From JBCCTX01 sp964468435 (GTDB lineage Bacteria; Bacteroidota; Bacteroidia; J057): a stretch of DNA of 64,000 bases. The DNA is taken from contig CAYXVE010000013.1 of NCBI GenBank assembly GCA_964468435.1, forward strand, positions 37,098-101,097. Direction: 5' to 3'. This document shows, one piece after another, positions 9,619-18,947 of this stretch. Within the stretch, counting starts at the first letter, position 1. Every line of letters begins with the position of its first letter. Position numbers and translations under genes: made by a program. The notes below the pieces were generated by a model, which saw only the letters and a list, made by a program, of their open reading frames with translations, had not been told where the DNA came from and made no database searches.

Positions 9619-9851
9619 AAAATATTTTTAGTTTGTTGTTATAGAAATGCCTTTGCCCAGGAAAGAGTACCTGATTGTAGAATCCCGTACTTATCCTGGA
9701 TATTTATTAACTTATGCGCATAAAGCAATCAACAGTGAGATTAAGTTGCATATATTCGCTCTAAATAGCTTTTAATATCCTAATTCGATGGTAGTATGTG
9801 GCGGCCTTGGGATAGAGCGTGAATACATTCAACCAGTTACAATTTTTTTTC

Positions 9852-10610
9852 ATGTCTGACAAAGCCGATATCAAACTAGCAGTTCTCATTGATGCTGATA
9901 ATATCCCTTACAGCAACGTAAAAGGTATGATGGCAGAAATTGCCAAATTCGGAACACCAACCACCAAGCGTATTTATGGCGACTGGACCAAGCCAACCGT
10001 TTCAGGTTGGAAAAAGGTATTACTGGATCATGCTATTACACCTGTACAACAGTATAGCTACACCACAGGAAAAAATGCTACCGATTCAGCAATGATCATC
10101 GATGCAATGGATATTCTGTACTCTGATAAGGTCAATGGATTTTGTTTGGTCTCTAGTGATAGTGATTTCACGAGATTAGCTACAAGACTACGCGAATCAG
10201 GTATGATGGTCATCGGGATTGGGGAGAAAAAAACACCCAGCCCATTTATTGTGGCATGTGATAAATTTATATTTCTGGAGATCCTAGCGGATGATTCGGA
10301 TAGCGGTGAATTAAATAAAAAGAATACAGACCCCAAAAAAAGCAGTAGATTGGAAGATGTCAATCCGGATATCATACATTTGATTGAAGATTCTATTGAG
10401 GATCTGGCAGATGAGGATGGTTGGGCATTTCTGGGGGAAGTAGGTAGCCTGATCAACCGTAAAAAATCAGAATTTGACCCTAGAAATTATGGTTTTATGA
10501 AGCTGACTCCCCTAATCAAGAGCCTTGGCAATAACTTTGAAATACTTGAACAAAAAACGGGAAGGAAAGGAATAAAACACGTCTATGTTAGGGTAAAAGA
10601 GGAAAAATAA
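9852..10610 (+). CDS. NYN-domain PIN-like nuclease with OST-HTH (LOTUS) domain
   Basis: The preferred start is ATG 9852 (MSDKADIKLAVLIDADN); the upstream in-frame ATG at 9819 would add 11 hydrophobic, unconserved residues. Residues about 9-150 are a NYN domain of the LabA/PIN-like type. The acidic residues expected to bind a metal are in LIDADNIP, DSAMIIDAMDILY and CLVSSDSDFTRLA. Residues about 185-250 (EDGWAFLGEVGSLINRKKSE, then FDPRNYGF and LIKSL) match OST-HTH/LOTUS, an RNA-binding winged helix. Together they suggest an RNA-directed nuclease. The NYN-LOTUS fusion is widespread but poorly characterised in bacteria. Monocistronic. Confidence 0.85.
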   Translation: MSDKADIKLAVLIDADNIPYSNVKGMMAEIAKFGTPTTKRIYGDWTKPTVSGWKKVLLDHAITPVQQYSYTTGKNATDSAMIIDAMDILYSDKVNGFCLVSSDSDFTRLATRLRESGMMVIGIGEKKTPSPFIVACDKFIFLEILADDSDSGELNKKNTDPKKSSRLEDVNPDIIHLIEDSIEDLADEDGWAFLGEVGSLINRKKSEFDPRNYGFMKLTPLIKSLGNNFEILEQKTGRKGIKHVYVRVKEEK

Positions 10611-10687
10611 GTTTTGATGCCGACCAGGGTCATAGAGGGTATTTTGGACAAACATTAGGTGGATGTCTGGTATCAAAATCACATATC

Positions 10688-11005
10688 ATGCCACCTAAAG
10701 CTTTATCAATCAAAACTAACGAATTACCTGAATGTGTATTGGTCTATATCCTCTATAAAGGCCCATTTCAGAATAATCCTGATTTGTTCAAAAATCTTTT
10801 TACACAATTGATGGCTAGGGCGGAGCCTGGTAGAATGCTGCCTCAGCCAGGAGTGGAAATGATTACAGTTTATCACGATGATCCTGACATTACGCCTGAA
10901 GCAGAACAGCGTATCAGTATAGAGATCACTGTACCCGATAGAAACAATCCAGATGAGCATCCTCTAGGTAAGCATCTGGTGGATATTTGCGTAGCAATCG
11001 CCTGA
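10688..11005 (+). CDS. GyrI-like effector-binding protein, N-terminal half only
   Basis: A 105-aa protein whose first 80 residues (LPECVLVYILYKGPFQNNPD, ARAEPGRMLPQPGVEMITVY, HDDPDITPEAEQRISI) match the first half of GyrI-like/AraC effector-binding domains. That family normally spans about 150-160 residues made of two repeated SHS2 modules. The second module is absent: after IEITVP the frame runs on for about 22 residues and stops twice. It is either a truncated gene or a one-module protein that would have to dimerise. It follows the NYN gene on the same strand after 77 bases. Confidence 0.6.
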   Translation: MPPKALSIKTNELPECVLVYILYKGPFQNNPDLFKNLFTQLMARAEPGRMLPQPGVEMITVYHDDPDITPEAEQRISIEITVPDRNNPDEHPLGKHLVDICVAIA

Positions 11006-11013
11006 TAATAGTG

Positions 11014-11045
11014 CGCCTGGATTCTCCTTCGGAGATACCCAGGCG
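11014..11045 (+). terminator. Hairpin terminator after the GyrI-like gene
   Basis: CGCCTGG and CCAGGCG pair around an inner CTCC-TTC-GGAG hairpin, 9 bases after the stop. The T-tract is weak (ACTTT). The rest of the gap to 11308 is AT-rich and holds no gene I can support. Confidence 0.55.
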
Positions 11046-11308
11046 ACTTTAACTACACTAACCCAAAATTACTATTACTAATCGTTGTAAAAGAACGTGT
11101 TCGTATGGAACATTAAGATCTTATAACTATCAACTTTTACAAAGTACGCTATCTTAATTTGTTAGTATGCTTTGTTGTTATTCTTTTGTTAAAAGTACGG
11201 AGATTAAATACAGTAGTTATACTTTTAATGTAAAAAGTTAAAATGTTTTTATGTGTAGTTTTACCTGATGGGTAGATGTAGTTGCTATAGTTCAAAGTAA
11301 TTCAGTAA

Positions 11309-12826
11309 CTACTCCCCCTGACCCAGAGAAAACTGTCTGATTCCGTCAAATTCGTAGAGATTTTCTGTTTTAATAACATCAAATCCGTGTTCATTCAGTG
11401 CATGGAGCAATATCAGTACACGTTCATAATTCACCTCTGTATAATCCGCTTTTCCATCTATGATTTGTACATCTGGTGCGATAAACCTACATCTCCAGTG
11501 ATCTGTACAAAATGTCTCTGGAAAACCATCGGGGTATACTTTGACTCCACGATTGGTAATCATCTTTAATTTCATGATTTCTCCACTTGCCCCCTGCAAC
11601 AGGTCTCCAATTTTTTGTGCCTCATTTCCCTGCCAGTCAATGAAAACATCTATTCCTACCAGGATCTTCTGCTGCTGCGGACGATGGTATTCAGGTACGA
11701 GGATTGCAGGTTGATCGGGGGAATGCTCTATTTTGGAAAAATGATGGGGATCTTTTCCTAGATGATCAACCACGGCCTTTGCAAAGTCTGTGGTACCTAC
11801 TTTCTTTTTGCTGAGCCCTTCCTGGTAGATATCAGCCGTATGTATGCCTGCTTCAATCGTGGAGAGCCAGGCATTCTGAATCAAGGTGGCTTTTTCGTAC
11901 TGACCTATGTGCATTAACATCATGGTAGCAGCATTGAGCAATCCAGATGGGTTGGCAATGTTTTTGCCCGATATATCTGGTGCAGACCCGTGAATGGCTT
12001 CAAACATAGAACACTGTGTTCCGATGTTGGCAGAGCCCGCCATTCCCACAGATCCAGATATTTCCGCCACGACATCCGATAGGATATCGCCATATAGATT
12101 AGTCGTTACAATCACATCATAGCATTGGGGTCTATCAGCTACCCTTGCAGTACCTATATCTATGATTTGTACTTCTTGTTCTACATCATGGTATTCCTTC
12201 CCAATCTCATCAAATACCTGATGAAATAACCCATCGGTCAATTTCATAATATTATCCTTCAGCATACAGGTTACTTTTTTGCGATGGTAAGCCCGTGCAT
12301 ACTCGAATGCATACCTGATGATCCTTTCACATCCCGGGCGGGTGATCAATTTGAGACACTGAACAACGTCTGCCGTTTGCCGGTGTTCTATACCGGCATA
12401 AAGGTCCTCTTCGTTTTCCCGAATCACTACTATATCTAGTTCAGGATGATTCGTTTTGATAAAAGGATGAAGGGATTTACAAGGGCGTACATTTGCAAAC
12501 AGTCCGAGTGATTTGCGCAATGTAACATTTAGACTTTTATATCCTTTTCCCTGAGGGGTTGTGATAGGAGCCTTCAACAAAACCTTATTTTTTCTGATCT
12601 TTTCCCAGGCTTCTGGTACAATACCGGCTGAGTTTCCTGCTCGATATACTTTCTCGCCCAGCTCAACATAATCTTTCTCCAGTTTGACGCCTGCTGCCTC
12701 CAGAATACTGAGCGTTGCTTCCATGATTTCAGGACCAATACCATCTCCCATAGCAACCGTTACCCTATGTATACCAGCAGGAGCGTTGTGATCAAGTGTT
12801 TTTTCAGTAGATGTGATAGAGTTCAT
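11309..12826 (-). CDS. icd: NADP-dependent isocitrate dehydrogenase, Thermus-type
   Basis: A 505-aa cytoplasmic TCA-cycle enzyme that converts isocitrate to 2-oxoglutarate. The isocitrate/isopropylmalate dehydrogenase fold starts at VTVAMGDGIGPEIMEATLS (residues 22-40). It carries the substrate loop LNVTLRKSLGLFANVRPC, VIRENEEDLYAGIEHR, the metal-binding NLYGDILSD and the cofactor loop HGSAPDISGKNIANP. Residues about 390-505 are an extra C-terminal domain, which is why this form is about 500 aa rather than the usual 410; the Thermus thermophilus type has the same length. The gene is monocistronic with an AT-rich upstream region. NADP rather than NAD specificity is taken from the family. Confidence 0.9.
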   Translation of the reverse strand: MNSITSTEKTLDHNAPAGIHRVTVAMGDGIGPEIMEATLSILEAAGVKLEKDYVELGEKVYRAGNSAGIVPEAWEKIRKNKVLLKAPITTPQGKGYKSLNVTLRKSLGLFANVRPCKSLHPFIKTNHPELDIVVIRENEEDLYAGIEHRQTADVVQCLKLITRPGCERIIRYAFEYARAYHRKKVTCMLKDNIMKLTDGLFHQVFDEIGKEYHDVEQEVQIIDIGTARVADRPQCYDVIVTTNLYGDILSDVVAEISGSVGMAGSANIGTQCSMFEAIHGSAPDISGKNIANPSGLLNAATMMLMHIGQYEKATLIQNAWLSTIEAGIHTADIYQEGLSKKKVGTTDFAKAVVDHLGKDPHHFSKIEHSPDQPAILVPEYHRPQQQKILVGIDVFIDWQGNEAQKIGDLLQGASGEIMKLKMITNRGVKVYPDGFPETFCTDHWRCRFIAPDVQIIDGKADYTEVNYERVLILLHALNEHGFDVIKTENLYEFDGIRQFSLGQGE

Positions 12827-12990
12827 GCTTTTTGGGTATTTAAAGTGTTTATTTTCGACAACTTAACGAAAAAAATTCCCAAATGTTTAAGTATGCCTAT
12901 TAAGTAATTATTTGGTGCTTCTATTAATAATAGTATAACTTTTTAAATTAGTAGGCGTGATATTTCAGAAAAATATATACAATTGAAGAT

Positions 12991-13279
12991 ATGCGCATGA
13001 GAAAGTTTTTGATAGTTGCGCTCATGCTGCTTTCTTGATCAGTAAAGTATTCAGCTCCCTCAGGGACTAACCAGAGCTGATGAATAAAAACTGGCAGCAG
13101 AACAAAATGCTCAACGTATAGCATTTAAATTACAGCGTGAAGAACTGGAAGCCAAACTGAGAATTATTGAAGTGCAGAGAATCCGTGATGCACAACAGAT
13201 CATTGAATCAGGATTGTCAGATCGTATCATCCAGTGGCAGTCGATTGAAGCCTTCAAAAATCTAGCTCTTAGACACTAG
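12991..13279 (+). pseudogene. Decayed prohibitin/SPFH-family gene
   Basis: Two ends of a prohibitin-like gene remain. From ATG 12991 the frame gives RMRKFLIVALMLLS, then TGA, which is a typical Bacteroidota SPFH leader. From 13088 to the TAG at 13277-13279 another frame gives KLAAEQNAQRIAFKLQREEL, then EVQRIRDAQQIIESGLSDRI and IQWQSIEAFKNLA. This is the coiled-coil C-terminus of prohibitins (pattern AEQ.AQR.xFxLQxExQEAER, then I.E.L.RWK.IEA). The SPFH core between them (some 170 residues) is deleted and stops interrupt the frame, so the gene cannot make a working protein. Confidence 0.75.
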
Positions 13280-13690
13280 TGCAGCCATTTCTGATAATAG
13301 ATTGGCTACTAGCATGGTTACTGTGTTTTGATTGATAAAATTTACAGACTAAAGGTAGGTCTGTAACCATGTGTATGACCTCCAGATTATTCCCAATCAC
13401 TTTACTAGTATCTTTAAATTAATCCTATGAGGATAATTACATACAGAATAGAACTAAACTTACAGAGGAAAACAGATGATTCCTGAAAAAATGATACATA
13501 TTAATGGAATGATATCTAGGGGATGATTTGAAGTTCTTCTTCAAGGGAGAAGTTATAGACATTCGATCTATTATTCTCTGAAGTTATTAAAGCTTTCAAC
13601 AAAGGAAGTAAGTAAGTTAGAATTAGTAGAGAAGAAGTTATTGGTTACTAATATTTATAAACTAAACCCTTCATTCTCAGTTTTGAGGAT
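13280..13690. other. Intergenic stretch without a recognisable gene
   Basis: About 410 AT-rich bases between the prohibitin remnant and the photolyase gene. Several short frames exist on the + strand, for example MIPEKMIHINGMISRG from 13476, and a Leu/Lys-rich frame running into the photolyase start. None exceeds 45 codons or matches a family I know. It may hold more decayed coding sequence. Confidence 0.4.
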
Positions 13691-15256
13691 ATGAAATGCA
13701 ATCTCGTATGGTATAAGCGCGACTTGCGAATCCGGGATCATGCTCCTCTAGCCTCTGCCATTGAAGATGGGTTACCTGCATTACTATTCTTTTGTTTTGA
13801 ACCAAGTCTGATTGAAACAGAGGAATATGATGTGAGACATTGGCGATTTATGTATCAGTCGCTTGAAGACCTCAACCGGCAGTTAGAGCCCTATCAGGCT
13901 GAAGTATATATCTTCCATCAGGAAGTAGTTCCTGCGTTGGAGATACTCAGGAAGCATTACGAGATACAACACATCTATTCTCATCAGGAGACAGGAATTA
14001 GGATTACCTTTGACAGGGATGTAGCTGTGGGAAAGTTTTGTAAAAAATATGGAATTACCTGGAAAGAGTATACTCAGGACGGTGTGGATCGTGCGCTGAA
14101 AAATCGGATTAACTGGGATAAGCGCTGGGATGCATTTATGTCTGCGCCGCAAATAAGTCCTGAATTGGAAAAGATTAATTCCTTAGAACTAGATGAAAAA
14201 GTGGAGGAAAAGCTAATAGGTAAACCCTTGCCTACGGCATTTAAAGAACGTCCAAAAAGCTATCAGCCAGGAGGGGAATCCTATGCCTGGAAATACCTGA
14301 AAACCTTTGTCCATGAACGAGCAAAAAACTACACGCCGCATATTTCCAAACCTGAGCACAGCCGCAAAAGCGGCAGCCGCTTGTCTCCCTTTCTCGCCTA
14401 TGGCAATCTGAGTGCCCGTCAGGTACACCAGTTGGTTACTTATTACCAGGACAAAGTCCCGCATGGACGTATGCTGGAGCATTTCCATGACAGATTGTGG
14501 TGGCGGAGCCACTATATTCAGAAGCTTGAATCCGAGTATACGATAGAGTATCGAAATCTCAACCGGGGCTTTGATCAACTGGACATTCCCTTCGATGAGG
14601 CTAAATACACCGCCTGGACTACAGGCACCACAGGGTATCCTATGGTGGATGCTTCTATGCGCTGCCTGAATGCCAACGGATTTATCAACTTCCGCATGCG
14701 AGCGATGCTCGCCACTTTTTGGTGCTTCACCCTCTGGCAGCCCTGGCAACCCGGTGCCGTGTACACCTGTAAGATATTCCTGGACTTCGAGCCGGGCATA
14801 CACTTTGCCCAATGGCAAATGCAGGCGGGGATGAGTGGATATCACCCCATCCGTATCTACAATCCCACGACACAGTCTCAAAGACACGACTCTACCGGAG
14901 ATTTTGTGCGCAAATGGGTGCCCGAACTCAAAGATGTTCCTGCCCCACAGATCTACGAACCCTGGAAGATGACCCAGATGGAGCAGACCTTTTATCACTG
15001 CCGCATCGGAGTCGACTATCCCGCCCCCATCGTCAACCTAGCGGAAAGCAATCGCGATTCACGGGAAGCCTACTGGCGTATACGCCAAACTAATCCTGTG
15101 CAGCTTGAACTACCCCGGATCTGGGAAAGGCACTGCCTGCCCCAGAATATACGGATTTATACGGAAGAACTGGCTTCCCGCTCCAGCATCGACTGCTCCA
15201 TGCCGATGACCAGCATGAAAGAACTGCTGGAAGCAGAAGAAGGATGGTATAGTTGA
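13691..15256 (+). CDS. Cryptochrome/DNA photolyase family flavoprotein
   Basis: A 521-aa protein. Residues 3-130 form the N-terminal alpha/beta antenna domain (LVWYKRDLRIRDHAPL). Residues about 200-490 form the helical FAD domain: RLSPFLAYGNLSARQVHQL, WWRSHYIQKLE, GTTGYPMVDASMRCLNANGF near residue 310, NFRMRAMLATFW, and FEPGIHFAQWQMQAGMSG. The last motif places it in the clade of light-activated proteins that have PQ/AQ-QMQAG, rather than class I CPD photolyases (which have the N-x-GSWQW-type signature). Repair versus signalling function cannot be read from the sequence. The unlabelled C-terminus (about 495-521) is short. Monocistronic. Confidence 0.88.
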   Translation: MKCNLVWYKRDLRIRDHAPLASAIEDGLPALLFFCFEPSLIETEEYDVRHWRFMYQSLEDLNRQLEPYQAEVYIFHQEVVPALEILRKHYEIQHIYSHQETGIRITFDRDVAVGKFCKKYGITWKEYTQDGVDRALKNRINWDKRWDAFMSAPQISPELEKINSLELDEKVEEKLIGKPLPTAFKERPKSYQPGGESYAWKYLKTFVHERAKNYTPHISKPEHSRKSGSRLSPFLAYGNLSARQVHQLVTYYQDKVPHGRMLEHFHDRLWWRSHYIQKLESEYTIEYRNLNRGFDQLDIPFDEAKYTAWTTGTTGYPMVDASMRCLNANGFINFRMRAMLATFWCFTLWQPWQPGAVYTCKIFLDFEPGIHFAQWQMQAGMSGYHPIRIYNPTTQSQRHDSTGDFVRKWVPELKDVPAPQIYEPWKMTQMEQTFYHCRIGVDYPAPIVNLAESNRDSREAYWRIRQTNPVQLELPRIWERHCLPQNIRIYTEELASRSSIDCSMPMTSMKELLEAEEGWYS

Positions 15257-15273
15257 TGATGTTCAAAGTAAAG

Positions 15274-15516
15274 CTATTCGCCAAACAAAGATAATAGGGA
15301 CTTAGTCAGCCTTCTTCGACCAAAATATGAACTAGGTTTGTCTAAGGTTATAGCTCGTCTTTTATCTTTGAAAAGTGGATTTTGAATATTTGCCGCTAGT
15401 AGCATCCTGAAAGCTTCTTGTTGCATATGGTGAACTCTAAGAGAATTTAACATCTCTGGAATTTTACCACCTTCTTTAAGGGCTTCTATAATTTTTTGGT
15501 CACAAAGTCTAGTCAT
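15274..15516 (-). CDS. Hypothetical 80-aa protein
   Basis: An 80-codon frame downstream of and convergent with the photolyase gene. The start, MTRLCDQKIIEALKEGG, resembles the first residues of some Cytophagales ECF sigma factors (DxxIIxALxxGG), but the rest (NSLRVHHMQQEAFRMLLAAN and a basic tail) does not match region 2 or region 4. It is either an unrecognised small protein or a rearranged fragment. The region 15517-15675 next to it holds nothing I recognise. Confidence 0.3.
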   Translation of the reverse strand: MTRLCDQKIIEALKEGGKIPEMLNSLRVHHMQQEAFRMLLAANIQNPLFKDKRRAITLDKPSSYFGRRRLTKSLLSLFGE

Positions 15517-15675
15517 AATGGAAATAGCGAAAAGACAGCAAACTCGAAAGTGTTTGAAGGATTCCTAAAAATTAACAAATATTATACATTAAGGCTATAT
15601 GAAGCGTAAAGCATTTTACATAGCGAAGCTATTTTCAGTTGATGATCATTCGTGAATGATTAGGCTCGTCCAATT

Positions 15676-15870
15676 TTATTTTATCAAATTATGATGCTGG
15701 AACAGCTCTCCTTCTTCCATTGCTATACCCAGTCCGTTGTCTTCGATATCTTCTTGATTCAACACTTTCGTCTTGATCCCCAATTTGTTTGCAAGCTGTA
15801 TGAGCAATTTCAAATCTGCATAAGGATTCGTCCCTTTCTTTTTGCAGCGCCAGGAAGAATGACGTATCCC
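15676..15870 (-). pseudogene. Frameshifted small antitoxin-like gene
   Basis: On the minus strand the frame ending at TAA 15676 reads NPYADLKLLIQLANKLGIKT, then KVLNQEDIEDNGLGIAMEEG. This resembles the many small Bacteroidota antitoxin-like proteins with the pattern LKLLxxLAxxLGIxxxxLxxEExEDxGLxxAMEEG. No start codon lies in this frame. The likely N-terminal strand (GYVILPGAAKRKG) is in another frame across the A-rich run near 15835, so a frameshift is likely. No intact toxin is adjacent. Confidence 0.4.
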
Positions 15871-15957
15871 TCCAAAACGTGGAGGTTTCCCAATTGATAA
15901 AGGCTGGTGGATAAATGATATCCATATTTAATACCACCAGCCTTTTTACTGATACAA

Positions 15958-18852
15958 TTACGATTGAATTGACTTCACCGGATCACTGGATATTTTCTTT
16001 TCCAGATAATAGCATTCCTCGACTGGCCTGAGGGGGCGCTTAAACCAAAGGGGCCTTCGCAGGCCATTGGGACCGGGAGCCGGTCGGGTCATCTCCAGCC
16101 ATTGCTTGTACACTTCATAAGATTTGTTGGTATCGACGAAGATATCGCCGTAGTTATCGCCAGGCTTTGCCTTCTCAATCGTCACCTTCTGATGCCAGCA
16201 GTGCATCCCGCTGATAGGATCGGGATGTACCGGAAAGGTAATATTCTGATGTACGCCTCCATCGCTCCAGAAAATCCGCTTGGAATCAGGGTCCTGAGAT
16301 TCAAAAGGACGGATGCCGTCAATCTGCTTCATGGTCCATTTGCCATCATGGTTTTCAATAGAGACAGTTGCTGTGGCCCAGCGGTTGCCGATCTTGTCCT
16401 GCTCCCTGCGCCATCTTCCGAGGTGATGTGAACAAGCCACTACCCCTGGTTTCATACCTTCAGTTACCCATACCTTGTCGACAAAATATCCAATATCAGT
16501 TGTCAATCGAATGAGGTCTCCAGACTGCACACCCAGGTTTTCGGCATCCGAGGTATGCATCCAAACCGGATTGCGGTTGGAGATCTCCGTGAGCCACTTG
16601 GCGTTGCCAGAACGCGAGTGTATTAGCGTCGGGAGGCGAAAGGTAGGTACGAGCGGAAATTCTCCAGCCTCTTTGTTGATATTGTCTGGATGGATATGGC
16701 TTTTGATATAGGTAGGTAGGGTATATTCCGGCCACTTCCAGTCGATCATCGTCTGTGAAAAGAATTCCTGCTTACGCGAAGGAGTAGGAAAGCCTACCCG
16801 GGGAATTCCGTCAACCATCACGCCAATATCTTTCCCATTTTTCCGGATGACCTGATTTTGGGGGCCAATGTCTGCTCCCTCCATTTGTTGTTCACTAAGG
16901 ATTTTCAGATGTTTGTTGTAGGAATTTTTCTCCACCTCAAAGGCTCCATATTTTTTCATATAGTCTAGTGGAGTAAGTCCATCTTCAGCTGCTGCTTCCG
17001 GAAGTCCTTTTGTGTGTTCAAAGATGTATTGATAATATTCATCGATTGTGATCTTTTCTCCAGGCCTATACGGAGAAATGAAATGCTGCCTGACTCCCAG
17101 ACTGCCATCAGGGTCTATTCGCCAGGATAGCTCAATCCAGAACTCATCTTCCTCCCATACTTCGCCGGGGTTGACTTCATAAGTGAACGTCACATCTTGA
17201 CCCTTTCTTCGGGCTGCTTCCCTCAGCACAGGTTGACGAAAAGCGATCCACATTCCTGAATGCGTTTCATAACTATTGAGATCATGCCGCTCTGCGGAGT
17301 GGCCCATGGGAAGCACATAGTCGGCAAAGTAGGCCGTCTCGTTCCAGGTCGGTGTCAGGGCGATATGCATGCCTACCTTCTCCTCATCTGAGAGTGCTTC
17401 CATCCAGGAAAATCCATCCGGATAAGTCCATACCGGATTAAATACCCGGGTGAAGTATACATCCATTTTTCCCCGTTTTTCTTTGAGGAAATGAGGTAAC
17501 AAAAAGCTCATCTCAAAAAACGCCAGGGGATATTCATCGGGAAAATGTAGCTCATTCCAGAACTTCTGCGCTGGTGGCACGTCAAAAAATTTGGGCTTGA
17601 ATTTGTTCCACCCACTCGGTGAAGTGCCACCGACGGTTCCGACACTACCTGTCAGTACATTGAGGAAGTGTAGGGCACGGGAAACGGCCCATCCACCCAG
17701 GTTGCCACTGGAAGCGCTACGCCAGTTTTGCGTGGCAAAGCGAGTCCCTGCCAGGCCGATCTCACGAGCTACCTCTACAATGACTTCTGCTTTTGTTCCA
17801 CTTTCTTTGGCGGCAAAATCAGGAGTATAATCTTTGTATTCTTCCCGCAGTGCCAGGATGAAATTGGCAAAGTTTTTTTCTTTTTGAGGATGTACAGCTT
17901 CCAGATATTCCTCCCAGTTGACCCATTGCCGCATAAATTCTTCATGGAATAAGTTTTCATCCAGAATCACCTTAGCCATAGCCAGTAGGACAGCTGCTTC
18001 ACTGCCTGGATAAGTAGGCATCCAGTAATCCGACATGCTGGCCGTATTGGACAATCGTGGGTCCATGGTCGCCAACTTGGCGCCACTCATCATTCCCTCC
18101 ATGATCCGCTGCGCATGTGGATTGAAATAGTGTCCCGACTCAAGATGGGCACTGATCAGCAGAATGAATTTGGCATTGGCGTGATCGGGAGATGGCCGGT
18201 CGTATCCGTGCCAGAGGTTGTAACCAAATCTGGCGCCGGAAGAGCAAATGTTGGTATGGCTATTGTGTCCATCTATTCCCCAGGCCTGAAGTACCCGGTT
18301 GGCATAGCCTTCATGGCCAGGACGGCCCACGTGATAGGTAATTTCATTGTTTCGCTTTTCCTTCAATGCCTTGCGGATACGACCCGAAATATCGTCCAGT
18401 ACCTCATCCCAACTGACGCGTTCCCACTGGCCTTCACCTCTTTCTCCTTTTCGCTTGAGTGGATATAAGATACGATCCGGATCATGGATCTGGTTAATAG
18501 TTGCAGGACCTTTGGCGCAGTTGCGACCCCGGCTCCCAGGATGATAGGGATTGCCTTCAAATTTCCGGATTTTTCCTGTCTCTTTATCAATATAACTCAA
18601 CAATCCACAGGCGGATTCACAGTTGAAACAGGTCGTAGGTACGATCTGATAGTGCTTCTTCTCTCTCGTAGGCCAGCTTTTTGCCTCGTATTCCACCCAG
18701 TCATCCCATTGATCTGGTGGTGGATACTTAGTCAGTCTGCCTGGTTCTGTCAGGCGATTGACTGTACTGGTCCGTTCTTTATGCAGATTGGGAATCAATC
18801 TCAGGGATTCCGCTATTTGTTCAATGATGGTTGGTTTATGTTGGTATGCCAT
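15958..18852 (-). CDS. PsrA/SoeA-like molybdopterin oxidoreductase, catalytic subunit
   Basis: A 964-aa Mo-bisMGD enzyme of the DMSO reductase superfamily. Cys75-x2-Cys78-x3-Cys82 and Cys112 (TTCFNCESACG, GRNCAKG) bind the FS0 [4Fe-4S] cluster. Cys203 in NICSSGARFGY is the candidate molybdenum ligand. MGD-binding regions include ATMDPRLSNTASMSDYWMP and the C-terminal dinucleotide-binding domain (from about 715). There is no twin-arginine signal at the N-terminus, so it should work in the cytoplasm, as sulfite:quinone oxidoreductase SoeA does and unlike periplasmic PsrA/PhsA. It follows the fused FeS-membrane subunit, MobA and DUF7009 on the same strand, and SQR is close by, which supports sulfite (or polysulfide) as substrate. 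Tetrathionate, arsenic or other substrates are not excluded. Confidence 0.85.
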   Translation of the reverse strand: MAYQHKPTIIEQIAESLRLIPNLHKERTSTVNRLTEPGRLTKYPPPDQWDDWVEYEAKSWPTREKKHYQIVPTTCFNCESACGLLSYIDKETGKIRKFEGNPYHPGSRGRNCAKGPATINQIHDPDRILYPLKRKGERGEGQWERVSWDEVLDDISGRIRKALKEKRNNEITYHVGRPGHEGYANRVLQAWGIDGHNSHTNICSSGARFGYNLWHGYDRPSPDHANAKFILLISAHLESGHYFNPHAQRIMEGMMSGAKLATMDPRLSNTASMSDYWMPTYPGSEAAVLLAMAKVILDENLFHEEFMRQWVNWEEYLEAVHPQKEKNFANFILALREEYKDYTPDFAAKESGTKAEVIVEVAREIGLAGTRFATQNWRSASSGNLGGWAVSRALHFLNVLTGSVGTVGGTSPSGWNKFKPKFFDVPPAQKFWNELHFPDEYPLAFFEMSFLLPHFLKEKRGKMDVYFTRVFNPVWTYPDGFSWMEALSDEEKVGMHIALTPTWNETAYFADYVLPMGHSAERHDLNSYETHSGMWIAFRQPVLREAARRKGQDVTFTYEVNPGEVWEEDEFWIELSWRIDPDGSLGVRQHFISPYRPGEKITIDEYYQYIFEHTKGLPEAAAEDGLTPLDYMKKYGAFEVEKNSYNKHLKILSEQQMEGADIGPQNQVIRKNGKDIGVMVDGIPRVGFPTPSRKQEFFSQTMIDWKWPEYTLPTYIKSHIHPDNINKEAGEFPLVPTFRLPTLIHSRSGNAKWLTEISNRNPVWMHTSDAENLGVQSGDLIRLTTDIGYFVDKVWVTEGMKPGVVACSHHLGRWRREQDKIGNRWATATVSIENHDGKWTMKQIDGIRPFESQDPDSKRIFWSDGGVHQNITFPVHPDPISGMHCWHQKVTIEKAKPGDNYGDIFVDTNKSYEVYKQWLEMTRPAPGPNGLRRPLWFKRPLRPVEECYYLEKKISSDPVKSIQS

Positions 18853-18947
18853 GATATTTCTGTTTTTATAAGTTTTTCCTTAACCCCTGCTGTGGTCCGC
18901 CGTCTGTACTTCGTCGTCCACCGGTCCCCCAAAATGGACAAGCGATG

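Noticed and set aside
14213..14998. A 261-codon minus-strand frame.
   Set aside because: It lies wholly antisense to the photolyase gene; composition and lack of motifs show it is a shadow.
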